Source: Thermoplasmata archaeon (lineage in GTDB: Archaea; Thermoplasmatota; Thermoplasmata; Sysuiplasmatales; Sysuiplasmataceae). Taken from it: 37,826 bases of DNA. Shown one piece after another: positions 29,184 through 37,826 of this stretch (its first letter is position 1; each line of letters begins with the position of its first letter). The stretch is from NCBI GenBank assembly GCA_021796895.1, contig JAKABN010000004.1, forward strand, positions 1 to 37,826, written 5' to 3'. The position numbers were made by a program, and so were the translations under genes. The notes under the pieces were generated by a model. That model saw nothing but the letters and a program-made list of their open reading frames with translations. It ran no database searches and was not told the origin of the DNA.

Positions 29184-29299
29184 TCATATCACCGCACTGC
29201 TGATTTGCCTATGCCTTTATGTGCAAAAGGAACGCATCGTATGTACGAATCATTAATAAGTTTGACAGGATGGTCATACAATCCCGGGCAGATTGTACT

Positions 29300-29929
29300 A
29301 TGGTTGAAATCTATCCAGTCTTTGAAGCGGCTGTTTCGGCGATTACACTGCTTGTTGCACTCCTCGTTTCATACAGGGCATATAAAGGATACAGAGTCGC
29401 CGGTAACCTGAATCTGCTCATTCTGGCAGGAGGTTTTGCGCTCGTTGCACTCGTTTTTGCCTTGGAGGCCGTTGGAGCAATCACCAGTCAGCGCCATGCG
29501 GCAGGACCCGGCATAACGTTCCTTTTTGACTACATTGTGACAATGATTGAGGTCATTGCCTATCTACTCATTATGCTGGCTTATCTCGTAAAGCCGAAGG
29601 TTGAGGACGTGCTGCCCGCGGTTGCCGTATTCCTTCTCCCTTTCACATTCCAGCTATTCATCGTGATACTGCTTGCAGTCATTGTATTCAGCGTGTGGAG
29701 GAGCTACAGAAGTGGGCCAACGGCGAACACGGCGCTGGTGCTCTCGAGTTTCTCCATCCTTTTCATCCTGCACCTGGTCAACGCGCTGCTGGTATTTTCT
29801 CCCAGAGTCCAGGCTGCCGGATACCTGTACTACGGCATAGTCCAGCTTCTCGCGTTCGGCCTGCTGTATATGGCAGTAGGACAGAAGCATGAGAGCGGCG
29901 AGCACAAGGAGAGAGACAATATTGCCTGA
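29300..29929 (+). CDS. Polytopic membrane protein (about 6-7 predicted TM)
   Basis: MVEIYPVFEAAVSAITLLVALLVSYRAYKGYRVAGNLNLLILAGGFALVALVFALEAVG...; repeated hydrophobic segments. Start chosen at the internal Met of the 29219 ORF. Confidence 0.75.
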   Translation: MVEIYPVFEAAVSAITLLVALLVSYRAYKGYRVAGNLNLLILAGGFALVALVFALEAVGAITSQRHAAGPGITFLFDYIVTMIEVIAYLLIMLAYLVKPKVEDVLPAVAVFLLPFTFQLFIVILLAVIVFSVWRSYRSGPTANTALVLSSFSILFILHLVNALLVFSPRVQAAGYLYYGIVQLLAFGLLYMAVGQKHESGEHKERDNIA

Positions 29930-30203
29930 AAGCAGCTACAGATCCAAACCAAGAATACTGGCAGACATACTCAGCGCCATCGCGGGAGAAGGGGATGCAA
30001 GACCCACTCACATCATGTACAGGGCCAACCTTTCGTACGACAGGCTCCTGAAATATCTCGGACAGATGGAGGCGGGAGGGTTCGTGGAGAAGAAGGACGA
30101 CGGAGATAAATCCACATACAGCATAACTGACAAGGGACGGTACTTCCTGAAGGAGTTCAGAAAGGTGGAGGAGTTTACGACTGCATTCGGGCTCAAATTG
30201 TGA
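29922..30203 (+). CDS. Archaeal winged-helix regulator
   Basis: TTG start overlapping the upstream stop; SKPRILADILSAIAGEGDARPTHIMYRANLSYDRLLKYLGQMEAGGFVEKKDDGDKSTYSITDKGRYFLKEF is the archaeal wHTH (COG3432-like) pattern. Confidence 0.85.
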   Translation: MPESSYRSKPRILADILSAIAGEGDARPTHIMYRANLSYDRLLKYLGQMEAGGFVEKKDDGDKSTYSITDKGRYFLKEFRKVEEFTTAFGLKL

Positions 30204-30222
30204 ATAAGAGGAAACGAACAGC

Positions 30223-30453
30223 ATGAACGAATACAGCATAGAAATGAGAATATGGATAGGCAGCATGGCAGGCGACGTCCAGAGAGCGGTGGAAATCGAC
30301 AACGGTGATTTTCTTGCATCTTCGGCCGATGGCGAAACAATCATTGCGCGTGCCTCTTCGGCATCTCTGATGAGCCTGTTGCGGACTGCGGACGATTTCG
30401 TGGCCGGAGTCGAAGTGGCATCGGCCGCTATGCTGAGGAGGGATGTTCCCTGA
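30223..30453 (+). CDS. KEOPS-complex Pcc1-like subunit
   Basis: 76 aa: IEMRIWIGSMAGDVQRAVEIDNGDFLASSADGETIIARASSASLMSLLRTADDFVAGVEVASAAM matches the Pcc1 pattern (A..V..A...DN...g..i...i.a.s..sL..T.DDf). The 3' end overlaps convergent tgtA. Confidence 0.6.
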   Translation: MNEYSIEMRIWIGSMAGDVQRAVEIDNGDFLASSADGETIIARASSASLMSLLRTADDFVAGVEVASAAMLRRDVP

Positions 30454-32359
30454 CATCTACAGCGACGCCCTTCCTGAAAGCGAGCATCTCCTCCCTGTTC
30501 ATTGCCGCACGACCGCATGCGAGCAGCCTGTCCATTCCGTCAACAACAATGCACTCATCACCAGGCCTGATGCAGGCATCTGCTTCCTTCACGAATTTGC
30601 AGAACAGGCTCTTCCCTGAAGAGACAAAATCGGCTGCGTCGTCTGAACAGACGACTCTCATGGCCGGCGGTTGAGTCGCCGAATGAATCAGTCTGGCGCC
30701 CTCGAATTTTAGAGAGAAGAGACCCTCGCCGGTTCTGAAGAACAGTATCTGTTTGCCGTCCCTCAGGACCATGCGGAGCTTTCCAGTGCTGTTTGAGTGT
30801 GTGAACTCAATCTTTCCACTGAGCAGGGAGGCCGAGAGCCCTGCCCCGAACTGGTATTCACACACCTTCCTTATCAGATCGATATACGCGAAGGCGGGAA
30901 CGGTATTGCCTCCCCTCCTCCACTTCCCTTCCACACTCCTGAAAGAACCGTAACCGAATTTGCTCAAGTATTCCAGCACACGCGGTTCCGGTACCGCGTT
31001 TAAGGAGTATGAGGACTGCGCGAACGGATAAGTTTCGGTCAGCGTAATCGGCATGAGACCAAACGGCGTTCGCGCAACTATGTCCTCATCGCCGCTCTTC
31101 AGAGAGAAATCGAGATGCGAAAAATAGGGTTTCGTTCCGCCGACCAGAAGCATATCTCTTCCTGTGCCTGCCCTCATCGCATCGAGTCTGTATGAAAACC
31201 TGCGAATGGACGGTCTGGAGAGCGAGACGCCGTCGACTACGGACACGCCGGATTTTCTCGAGATCGGTTCGAATCTTTCCAGAAAATCGTAATGAGTCAG
31301 GAGAGAAATATAGGAGTCGAACAGCGACGGATTCGATCGCGCCCTGTTCTCGGCGAGTTCCCATAGGCGCTGCTCGCGGATCGCCTGCTTGACGAGTCTT
31401 ATTTCCGAAAAAATGATGTGCAGATTGTGTCGTGCGAGAATGCCTGTTCTCTCTGTCCTGTCCGCGGACTTGATTTCCTTCAGCGTGTGATCGCTGCATA
31501 CGGGGCAGAGACAGGGATTGTACTCGAGTTCAGACAGATGAACGGTGCGATCCGGAAAAATCAGCCTGTCGTCCTGAGCGTATTTGGCGTAGGAGGCCGA
31601 GTCGAAAATATCGCAGCCCATCAGGGCCGCGATTGGAAAAATCAGGGGATGCCCGGCTCCGAAGAGGTGCACCGGGCAAGCGGGATTCATTCCTTTTTTT
31701 GATGCCATCACGACATCGACCAGCTCTGGGTACATGCCCCTTTCCATAAGGGGAACTATCCCCCCCACAGCCATGTAATCGGCACCGAGTGCAGAAAGTT
31801 CCCTGGCCGCACGCTCCCTCAGATCCGGATAAAGCGAGCCCTGAACAGTGCATGCAATAATGCCTCTCCCCCCGTCGAGGCGGAGGGCCGTCGAGGCACG
31901 ATCGGTCGTTATCCTCACTGCTTCCTCCGCCTTTTCTCTGGAAAAATCGGGTTCGGAGAAGATATCCAGGACGGTTGAAACATCGCTTCCGAATGCACGC
32001 TGCAGCGCCACTATCTCGTTTGCATCAATGCCCAGATTTCCGTATACATAACTCTGAAACGTCCCGCTGTCTGTCATTACTGGTCCGTCGAACTCCAGCA
32101 GGCCATGAACTCCCGATGACGCGGCAATTTCACGCAGCCTGGGGTCCCTGGCTATGATGTAGGAATTCGTGATGACCATCTGGGCACCGAAATCCTTCCT
32201 CATTTCGTGCGCAGTTATCAGTTTCCTGTTCGGATTAATCACCGGGAGCACAGTGGGGGTTTCCACGGGACCGTGCGGAGTCCGCAATGTGCATATCCTG
32301 CCCATGCCGTCCCTTTCAATCAGCTCGAAATCTGCCGACATCCAGACCGGAGTCAGCAC
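30428..32359 (-). CDS. tgtA: Archaeosine tRNA-guanine transglycosylase with C-terminal PUA domain
   Basis: GPVETPTVLPVINPNRKLITAHEMRKDFGAQMVITNSYII, MTDSGTFQSYVYG, YMAVGGIVPLMERG, HLFGAGHPLIFPIAALMGCDIFDSASYAKYAQDDRLIFPDRT, CPVCSDHTLKEI. Confidence 0.96.
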   Translation of the reverse strand: MLTPVWMSADFELIERDGMGRICTLRTPHGPVETPTVLPVINPNRKLITAHEMRKDFGAQMVITNSYIIARDPRLREIAASSGVHGLLEFDGPVMTDSGTFQSYVYGNLGIDANEIVALQRAFGSDVSTVLDIFSEPDFSREKAEEAVRITTDRASTALRLDGGRGIIACTVQGSLYPDLRERAARELSALGADYMAVGGIVPLMERGMYPELVDVVMASKKGMNPACPVHLFGAGHPLIFPIAALMGCDIFDSASYAKYAQDDRLIFPDRTVHLSELEYNPCLCPVCSDHTLKEIKSADRTERTGILARHNLHIIFSEIRLVKQAIREQRLWELAENRARSNPSLFDSYISLLTHYDFLERFEPISRKSGVSVVDGVSLSRPSIRRFSYRLDAMRAGTGRDMLLVGGTKPYFSHLDFSLKSGDEDIVARTPFGLMPITLTETYPFAQSSYSLNAVPEPRVLEYLSKFGYGSFRSVEGKWRRGGNTVPAFAYIDLIRKVCEYQFGAGLSASLLSGKIEFTHSNSTGKLRMVLRDGKQILFFRTGEGLFSLKFEGARLIHSATQPPAMRVVCSDDAADFVSSGKSLFCKFVKEADACIRPGDECIVVDGMDRLLACGRAAMNREEMLAFRKGVAVDVREHPSSA

Positions 32360-32392
32360 CTGTTATTATAACTAAATTACATTTCATGGCAG

Positions 32393-32734
32393 ATGCCTGC
32401 TTCACTTCCGGAACTAGCAGCCTCGGTGGCGCTGATGTTCTTTCTGCCTGGTCTTGCCGCCGTGCTTGCATTCGCGGAAAAGGAGAGCCGGTGGAGAAAC
32501 GATATCGCAGAACTCGTTGCAGCCTCTGTCGGAATAAGCGTTGCGACCTCAATCATACTCCTTTTCCTGCTCACACTGGTGTACGGGTTGTACGGGCAGT
32601 CGCTGAATTTTACTGTATTCATAGTCATTCTTGTGGCGATCGCCGGGGCATTCCTCGTCATTGCTGCAACAGGACTTGGAAGAAAATCCGGTTACAGAAG
32701 ACGCAGAGGAGAGGGAAAAAATGCAGGAAGATAG
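32393..32734 (+). CDS. DUF1616-like small membrane protein
   Basis: Hydrophobic segments (LAASVALMFFLPGLAAVLAF; LVAASVGISVATSIILLFLLTLVYG; TVFIVILVAIAGAFLVIAATG) joined by an ERSLLS-like linker; precedes and overlaps pth2. Confidence 0.65.
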   Translation: MPASLPELAASVALMFFLPGLAAVLAFAEKESRWRNDIAELVAASVGISVATSIILLFLLTLVYGLYGQSLNFTVFIVILVAIAGAFLVIAATGLGRKSGYRRRRGEGKNAGR

Positions 32735-33089
32735 ATTTCAGTACAAACTGGTGGTCGTGGTGATATCCGACCTGAAACTTTCGCCGGGAAAGATGGCGGT
32801 CCAGGTAGCGCATGCTGCTGTCGGATGTGCGCTGGAATGCAGGGAACGAAGCAGGAAGAAGTTCGAAGCATGGCTGAAGGAAGGACAGAGGAAAGTGGTC
32901 GTCAGGGTAAAGTCGTTGAGTGAACTTCACATGATAAGGGAAAGTGCCCGGGCAAGGGGACTCATCACGAGTCTGGTTGCCGACGCGGGTCTGACAGAGG
33001 TGCCGCCTGGGACGGTGACGTGCCTGGGAATCGGTCCTGCGGGAAACGAGGAAGTGGATCCTGTGACAGGGGGTCTGCAGCTCCTGTGA
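32721..33089 (+). CDS. pth2: Peptidyl-tRNA hydrolase, Pth2 family
   Basis: YKLVVVVISDLKLSPGKMAVQVAHAAVGCALECR...GLITSLVADAGLTEVPPGTVTCLGIGPAGNEEVDPVTGGLQLL; ATG at 32721. Confidence 0.97.
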   Translation: MQEDRFQYKLVVVVISDLKLSPGKMAVQVAHAAVGCALECRERSRKKFEAWLKEGQRKVVVRVKSLSELHMIRESARARGLITSLVADAGLTEVPPGTVTCLGIGPAGNEEVDPVTGGLQLL

Positions 33090-33096
33090 GCGCTTT

Positions 33097-33669
33097 ATGA
33101 AGAGTCATACCAGGGTAGTTGCGTTTGACGACGGAAAATTCGAATTCAGGCAGGGAACAGTACCGCTGGTGGGCATCGTGGCGAGACTCCCTTCATATGT
33201 TGAGGGAGCCATCGTCACGGGCTGCACGGTGGATGGAATAGATGCTTCGGCCGCGATAAGCGATGCGGTAAACAGATCCAGACTGAAGGATCAGCTGAGA
33301 GCGGTGTTCCTTGACGGAATTGCATGCGGCGGTTTCAACATATTCGACCTCGACTACATACATGACCGCACGGAACTTCCAGTCATCACCGTGACGAGAA
33401 AACCCCCGGACATCGGAGCCATGGAAAGTGCGCTCCGCAAGTATTTCCCGAACTGGAAAGAGAGACGGGAACTGATCAGGGCTCACGATACGGTCAAAGT
33501 CCAGACCGAAAGATGGAAACTGAACGTGAGCTGTGCCGGAATCGATGCGGGTGAGGCGGTGAAGCTGCTGGACGCGGCAATAGTCAGAGGGAACTACCCT
33601 GAACCACTCAGACTTGCACATATATTTGCCGGTGCGCTGACCATGGGCGAATCCAGGGGCAAGCCCTGA
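33097..33669 (+). CDS. DUF99 (UPF0215) protein
   Basis: RVVAFDDGKFEFRQGTVPLVGIVARLPSYVEGAIVTGCTVDGIDA...VFLDGIACGGFNIFDLDYIHDRTELPVITVTRKPPD. Confidence 0.93.
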   Translation: MKSHTRVVAFDDGKFEFRQGTVPLVGIVARLPSYVEGAIVTGCTVDGIDASAAISDAVNRSRLKDQLRAVFLDGIACGGFNIFDLDYIHDRTELPVITVTRKPPDIGAMESALRKYFPNWKERRELIRAHDTVKVQTERWKLNVSCAGIDAGEAVKLLDAAIVRGNYPEPLRLAHIFAGALTMGESRGKP

Positions 33670-33671
33670 AT

Positions 33672-35183
33672 TCATTTAGAATGCAGTTTATCCTTCAACC
33701 GCCGTTCCGTATCTATCTGTGCCTTCTGAAGCATGTCGCTGTAATCTATGAATACGCTCTTGAGTTCGGTGAACTCCTCGATTGCAACGGAGCCCGCTTC
33801 CCTTCCTCCGGTTCCAGTGCTCTTGACGCCGCCGAAAGGCAGGTGTATTTCGGCGCCAATAGTAGGGGCATTCACGTAAGTTATGCCGGCGTCGAGCTGC
33901 TGTATCGCTCTGAACGCGAGATTCACATTTCTTGTGTATATCGAAGAGCTCAAACCGTACTGTACGCCGTTTGCGACTTCCACTGCCTCGTCGAATGAGG
34001 AAATCCTGATGACGGAAAGCACCGGGCCGAATATCTCCTCGGTACTGATTCTCGTCCCGTGTGCTGTTTCAATAATGGTCGGCTGTATGTAGTTTCCCCT
34101 GGAATATATTCCGCCTTCCAGCGAATTACCGCCCGTGGCTATCTTTCCGTTCTCCTTCTTCCCAATGTCTATGTAATCCATTATCCCCTTCTTCGCCTTT
34201 ACGTTGATGACAGGACCCATGTCCACTCCATCCTCAACTGGATTCCCGATCTTCAGTTTTTCCACCCTGTCCACCAGCCTTCCCATCAGCTCGTCGTAGA
34301 CCGCCTTGTGGAGTATCAGTCTGCTGGTTGCCGTGCATCTCTGGCCGGAAGTTCCGAAAGCACCGAACAGGACGCCGTCCAGCACTATGTCGAGATTGGC
34401 GTCGTCCATGACGATGACCGGATTCTTGCCGCCCAGCTCAAGGTGCACCTGTATGAGCCGGCGGGCGCCTTCGGTGTATACTTCCCTTCCTGTGTTCACG
34501 CCGCCCGTGAATGACATTGCCCTGATCCCCTGATGACGTATGAGGGCGGTTCCAGCCTCGGCACCGCTTCCGGTAACCATGTTTATGACGCCGGGAGGAA
34601 CGCCTGCGTCGTTAACGAGCTCTATGAATCTTGCGGCACACAAAGGCGTGTCTGTTGCGGGCTTCAGCACAACCGAGCAGCCTGAAATCAGCGCCGCACC
34701 CATCTTCCATGACGGTATGGAAACGGGAAAATTCCAGGGCGTTATGAGTCCCACCGGACCCTTGGGAAGACGAATGCTCATGTTGAACTTGTCCGGAAGC
34801 TCTGAGGGAGTTGTTTCGCCGAACAGCCTTCTTCCCTCTCCGGCAATGTACTTGAAGAAGTCGATGGCCTCCTGAACCTCTCCCCTGCCTTCACTGAGTA
34901 TCTTTCCCATTTCTGCCGACACCAGGCGGCTGAGCTCTTCCTTGTGCTTCGCTATGTTCAATGCCGCTTCAAAGAGTATTTCTCCCCGCATAGGAGCCGG
35001 AACCTCTTTCCATATCCTGAAGCCCTTCCCGGCGGAGCTGACTGCATTGTCGACGTCCCTCTCAGTACCCTTTGCAAACCGCGCAAGCACCTCCCCAGTT
35101 GCGGGATTCAGAGTATCAAAAAATTCATTTCCGGAGCTGTCTGTCCATTCGCCGTTCAAGAATATACCGTATTCCCTTACCAT
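33672..35183 (-). CDS. Aldehyde dehydrogenase family protein
   Basis: LITPWNFPVSIPSWKMGAALISGCSVVLKPA, GKNPVIVMDDANLD, FGTSGQRCTATSRLI, EEIFGPVLSVI, PFGGVKSTGTGGREAG. Confidence 0.96.
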   Translation of the reverse strand: MVREYGIFLNGEWTDSSGNEFFDTLNPATGEVLARFAKGTERDVDNAVSSAGKGFRIWKEVPAPMRGEILFEAALNIAKHKEELSRLVSAEMGKILSEGRGEVQEAIDFFKYIAGEGRRLFGETTPSELPDKFNMSIRLPKGPVGLITPWNFPVSIPSWKMGAALISGCSVVLKPATDTPLCAARFIELVNDAGVPPGVINMVTGSGAEAGTALIRHQGIRAMSFTGGVNTGREVYTEGARRLIQVHLELGGKNPVIVMDDANLDIVLDGVLFGAFGTSGQRCTATSRLILHKAVYDELMGRLVDRVEKLKIGNPVEDGVDMGPVINVKAKKGIMDYIDIGKKENGKIATGGNSLEGGIYSRGNYIQPTIIETAHGTRISTEEIFGPVLSVIRISSFDEAVEVANGVQYGLSSSIYTRNVNLAFRAIQQLDAGITYVNAPTIGAEIHLPFGGVKSTGTGGREAGSVAIEEFTELKSVFIDYSDMLQKAQIDTERRLKDKLHSK

Positions 35184-35308
35184 TGTATCACAGCCTGACT
35201 GTCTGACTTTGAGTCTGCAGGTAATAGATTAACGCTTTGCTGCAGCATGCAACCGTGTCCCGAAAAACGGAAATTAAATTATTGCTCCCGGATTATCTCC
35301 GGCCTGCG

Positions 35309-35407
35309 GCGGGAGTAGCTAAGCTTGGCCAACAGCGCAGGACTTAAGAGATTGTCTTGGAAATTCTGTCCCGCAGGGGTCCGTGGGTTCAAATCCCTCC
35401 TCCCGCA
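35309..35407 (+). tRNA. tRNA-Leu(UAA) with a short (about 14 nt) intron near 37/38
   Basis: Acceptor GCGGGAG/CTCCCGC, D-arm GCTaagcttggccaacAGC, anticodon stem CAGGA/TTCTG around CTTAAG|agattgtcttggaa|A, variable arm tcccgcaggggt, TTCAAAT T-loop, discriminator A. No CCA encoded. Confidence 0.9.
35349..35362 (+). other. Putative archaeal (BHB-type) tRNA intron
   Basis: agattgtcttggaa interrupts the anticodon loop. UAAG (anticodon plus position 37) can pair with CUUG inside the intron, giving a 4-bp central helix with a 3-nt bulge (GAA). Exact boundaries are ambiguous by about 1-2 nt. Confidence 0.7.
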
Positions 35408-35609
35408 CTTCTCCGAATAAGCGGAGCATGCAGATGGATACAGCCATCCCGGGTCACGCCGTTCGAATCGACGTTAAGAAAGCCATCGAAATGCCCGGGA
35501 TTCACAAACAAATCATGATGCGCGGGAAACACGGCCGGCGGCATGCAGCCTGTGGTTAAACTGCAGATTGGCTTTACCAGAGGCCGGTCTTGGAAGTCAC
35601 CATTTCGGT

Positions 35610-36201
35610 TCAGCCGATCCCCGGACTCCTCTCGTTCTTGAGATGTTTGCTTATGAGCCGGCTTGCCTCTCGCTTCCAGATATAGCGGTCAAACTTTATT
35701 CCCGGAGAGTTCATGAAAGCTTTCTGTTTTTCAGTCGCGAACAGCCCTTGTATGCGATTCCGAGCCTCCTGGTTTTCGTCGGGATATGCTTCATAAGCCT
35801 CATGGGACAGTTCATCGGCCATGGAATTCCTCTCCCGTGTTACCCATTCGAGCTTTACATTCCGATATTGCTCGAGCAAGTCCATCACGGCATTATACAG
35901 AGGAAGTATGTGCTTTGAATTGACAGAATAGAGGCTGCGGACTTGTCTCACGGCAAGCTGGCTGTCCCCGAAAATCTCGATATCGCTGATTCTCGGGAGA
36001 AGACCGCTTTCAAGCAGAACCACAAGACCTGTATATTCACCGGCATTGTTCGTGCTTCGTTCGGAGAAAGGTGTCGCGGCTATGCCGGATTTGGAAAAAA
36101 TAAGTCCGCCGTCTCCATATATAAGGCAGCCATATGTTGCGATGCCCCATGGATTGACTGGGCTCACAGGCTCCATCAAAGAAACCGATGCACTTTGTCA
36201 T
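35610..36201 (-). pseudogene. rnhA: RNase HI-like gene with a 1-nt frameshift near its 5' end
   Basis: MTKCIGFFDGACEP (frame 1, first catalytic Asp) continues in another frame as VNPWGIATYGCLIYGDGGLIFSKSG...NNAGEYTGLVVLLESG...IFGDSQLAVRQV...EWVTRERNSMADELS. Removing one base at 36159 restores E-P-V-N-P-W-G. Confidence 0.85.
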
Positions 36202-36428
36202 TTTGTGTGCGCTCCTGTCTGAACCATGATTACCTGGAATGTCTTTAGCCTGATCATGACGTACCGTCTCCGGAACTGACCTGACAGACGCTCCGGAAAC
36301 CACCTTGTAATGCACATTCTCCATTTATTCCCCTGCACTTCTCGTAATTATTCAGGCGCACCTGCACTGCAAGTCTCACCCGGCGAAGCGTTCGAAATGA
36401 AACCCTAATCGGGTCAATCTGTAACAGA

Positions 36429-37242
36429 CTACAATATCCTGCCTGTTTCTTTCTTCCTGATATCGCGCAGATGAAATATAAGCTGCTGAAATTCAGGCGC
36501 TTCTCGTGGATCCAGACCCTGAAAATTGTTCGTACCGGCGTATCTGTTCATTACGATACCCCTGACGGGCACCATGAAGCCGGTGCCGCCGATCGGCTGG
36601 ATATACAGAGTTGAAAGACCCAGCAAGCGGTCCAGTATACCCCCTAGAAACTATCACATCTGCCACGTTTTCAAGCGGCATTGAGTCTGTAGTATAGCCG
36701 ATGATTCCACGCCTTCCTATGGTTCTGTGGTGAGTAATCCAGTAACTGTATTTCTTATAGCCGAGGAAGCCCGACGCAACACTGATGGAAATAATCAGCA
36801 CTATGATAAAACCAAACATGCCCGCGAATATGAGAAAAAAGCTACCGCCCAAACCTCCTCCGGAGGATGAGGAACCTATGAACAGAGCGGACAAAGGCGC
36901 AAGTATGAACAGCCAGAGAAACAGCGCTGTGATGATACCGCCGAAGGCGAATTTCACAATCACCTTCCTCTTGGGCCTGAATTCCTTGAGTATCACTTCT
37001 CCATCCTGGAGTCTGAACGGGAGATTCTGTCCCGGCGGCACAGGGGGATAATTTCTGACGACGGGGTCGCTGGCGAAATCAATTGTGGACGGTCGTTCGA
37101 CAGCCGCGCCGGCAGGAGATTGTTGGACGACGGCGGGCGCCTGATGCAGAGCAAATCCGCAGGACTCACAGAAGTTCACTCCGGCATTGACCGTTTTACC
37201 GCAGTTCGGGCAGTATGCCAAATTATTCACCGAAATTTTCAC
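36429..37242 (-). pseudogene. Zinc-ribbon plus two-TM, PH-like (bPH) membrane protein with a 1-nt frameshift
   Basis: N-terminal YCPNCGKTVNAGVNFCESCGF, TM segments, YWITHHRTIGRRGIIGYTTDSMPLENVADVIVSRG. The continuation ILDRLLGLSTLYIQPIGGTGFMVPVRGIVMN...FQQLIFHLRDIRKKETG lies in the next frame; the shift maps to a 5-C run at 36640-36644. Confidence 0.8.
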
Positions 37243-37576
37243 TGTAAAGCGGATTGTGTCAACCGCGATTCGCCGGGAGGAGCAAGAGAGTCCCGGGACA
37301 ATCTTGCCTGCTTCACGTCTGTCTAAGTTGAAGCCGTCCGCATGTTTGACGCCACGCAGTTGCTCGCATCAAACATCGCCTTGCACAGGACGGAGTCTGT
37401 GCACAGCCTGGACAATTCTCATTCATATTTGGCTATTTGACCCTTGCTTGATTGGCCCAACAATCTTGCATCTCCATTTGTTCAATAAACATGAGCCCTT
37501 GCGGCATCAGACCGAATCGGAGTTTGCAATAGACTAAATAGATATTATTAAATTTGAGGTGCCATATGCCCAATTC

Positions 37577-37826
37577 ATGGAGACGTGTTCACCGAGGCCG
37601 ATAAGTGTCTGCTTCAATAGCGATAGACTTTCCAGGCTTTCCTCTGTGTTCGGGGCACTTTCCGTTACGGCGAGGCTTCAGATAATTCAGCTGATGACTA
37701 TTTACGGGGAGATATGCACATGCGAGATATCATCCGCGCTGCGCCTGAAGCAGCCGACGGTAACTCACCACCTGAAGGCACTGGAGGAAGCGGGCATCAT
37801 ATATCGCAAACCGAAGGGCAAGTGGA
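37577..37826 (+). CDS. ArsR-family winged-helix regulator (truncated by window end)
   Basis: METCSPRPISVCFNSDRLSRLSSVFGALSVTARLQIIQLMTIYGEICTCEISSALRLKQPTVTHHLKALEEAGIIYRKPKGKW: ArsR HTH with a CxCE motif. Not in the ORF track. Confidence 0.85.
   Translation, partial: METCSPRPISVCFNSDRLSRLSSVFGALSVTARLQIIQLMTIYGEICTCEISSALRLKQPTVTHHLKALEEAGIIYRKPKGKW

Noticed and set aside
29778-30518. 246-aa - strand ORF opposite the membrane protein/wHTH/Pcc1 genes
   Set aside because: Overlaps three + strand genes with recognisable features; composition is typical of antisense reading.
35426-35560. Short ORF downstream of tRNA-Leu (MQMDTAIPGHAVRIDVKKAIEMPGIHKQIMMRGKHGRRHAACG)
   Set aside because: No ribosome-binding site or family evidence; could be chance.
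1-37826. CRISPR arrays, rRNA genes, large tandem repeats, intact prophage
   Set aside because: None seen on reading through; the only strong long repeat is the 219-bp inverted pair.

Overview
The window looks archaeal and chromosomal, most likely Thermoplasmata-like. That placement is inferred from TgtA with a PUA domain, Pth2, DUF99, a Pcc1-like protein, a Trm112-like protein, KaiC/RadA-type ATPases, AGG/AGA-biased arginine codons and a BHB-type intron in a tRNA-Leu. Most of the content is housekeeping: pdxS, an aminotransferase, a MacB/FtsX ABC exporter, glutamate dehydrogenase, threonine synthase plus a ubiquitin-like SAMP, a DUF255 thioredoxin-fold protein, a thioesterase, a DNA methyltransferase, an amidohydrolase, purM, an FtsJ-type methyltransferase, a Bcp peroxiredoxin, tgtA, pth2, DUF99, an aldehyde dehydrogenase and an RNase HI. 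The observations most worth a second look are: (1) a 219-bp inverted duplication at 1-219 and 26443-26661 carrying the promoter and 5' end of bcp, truncated at the left end; (2) an in-frame chimera at 26712-27968 between the N-terminal half of a transposase and the C-terminal part of an Asn/Thr/Ser-rich surface protein; (3) a three-gene translationally coupled KaiC-like operon in which two members lack a normal Walker A lysine; (4) an 18-aa Lys/Ala-rich micro-ORF (MPAKKKAKTAKKAKKGKK) with a Shine-Dalgarno-like site and a terminator, absent from the ORF track; (5) two neighbouring genes (RNase HI and a zinc-ribbon/membrane protein) each broken by a single-base frameshift; and (6) a tRNA-Leu(UAA) with a 14-nt intron. 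I found no CRISPR array and no rRNA. All calls come from reading the sequence by eye; no database search was run.
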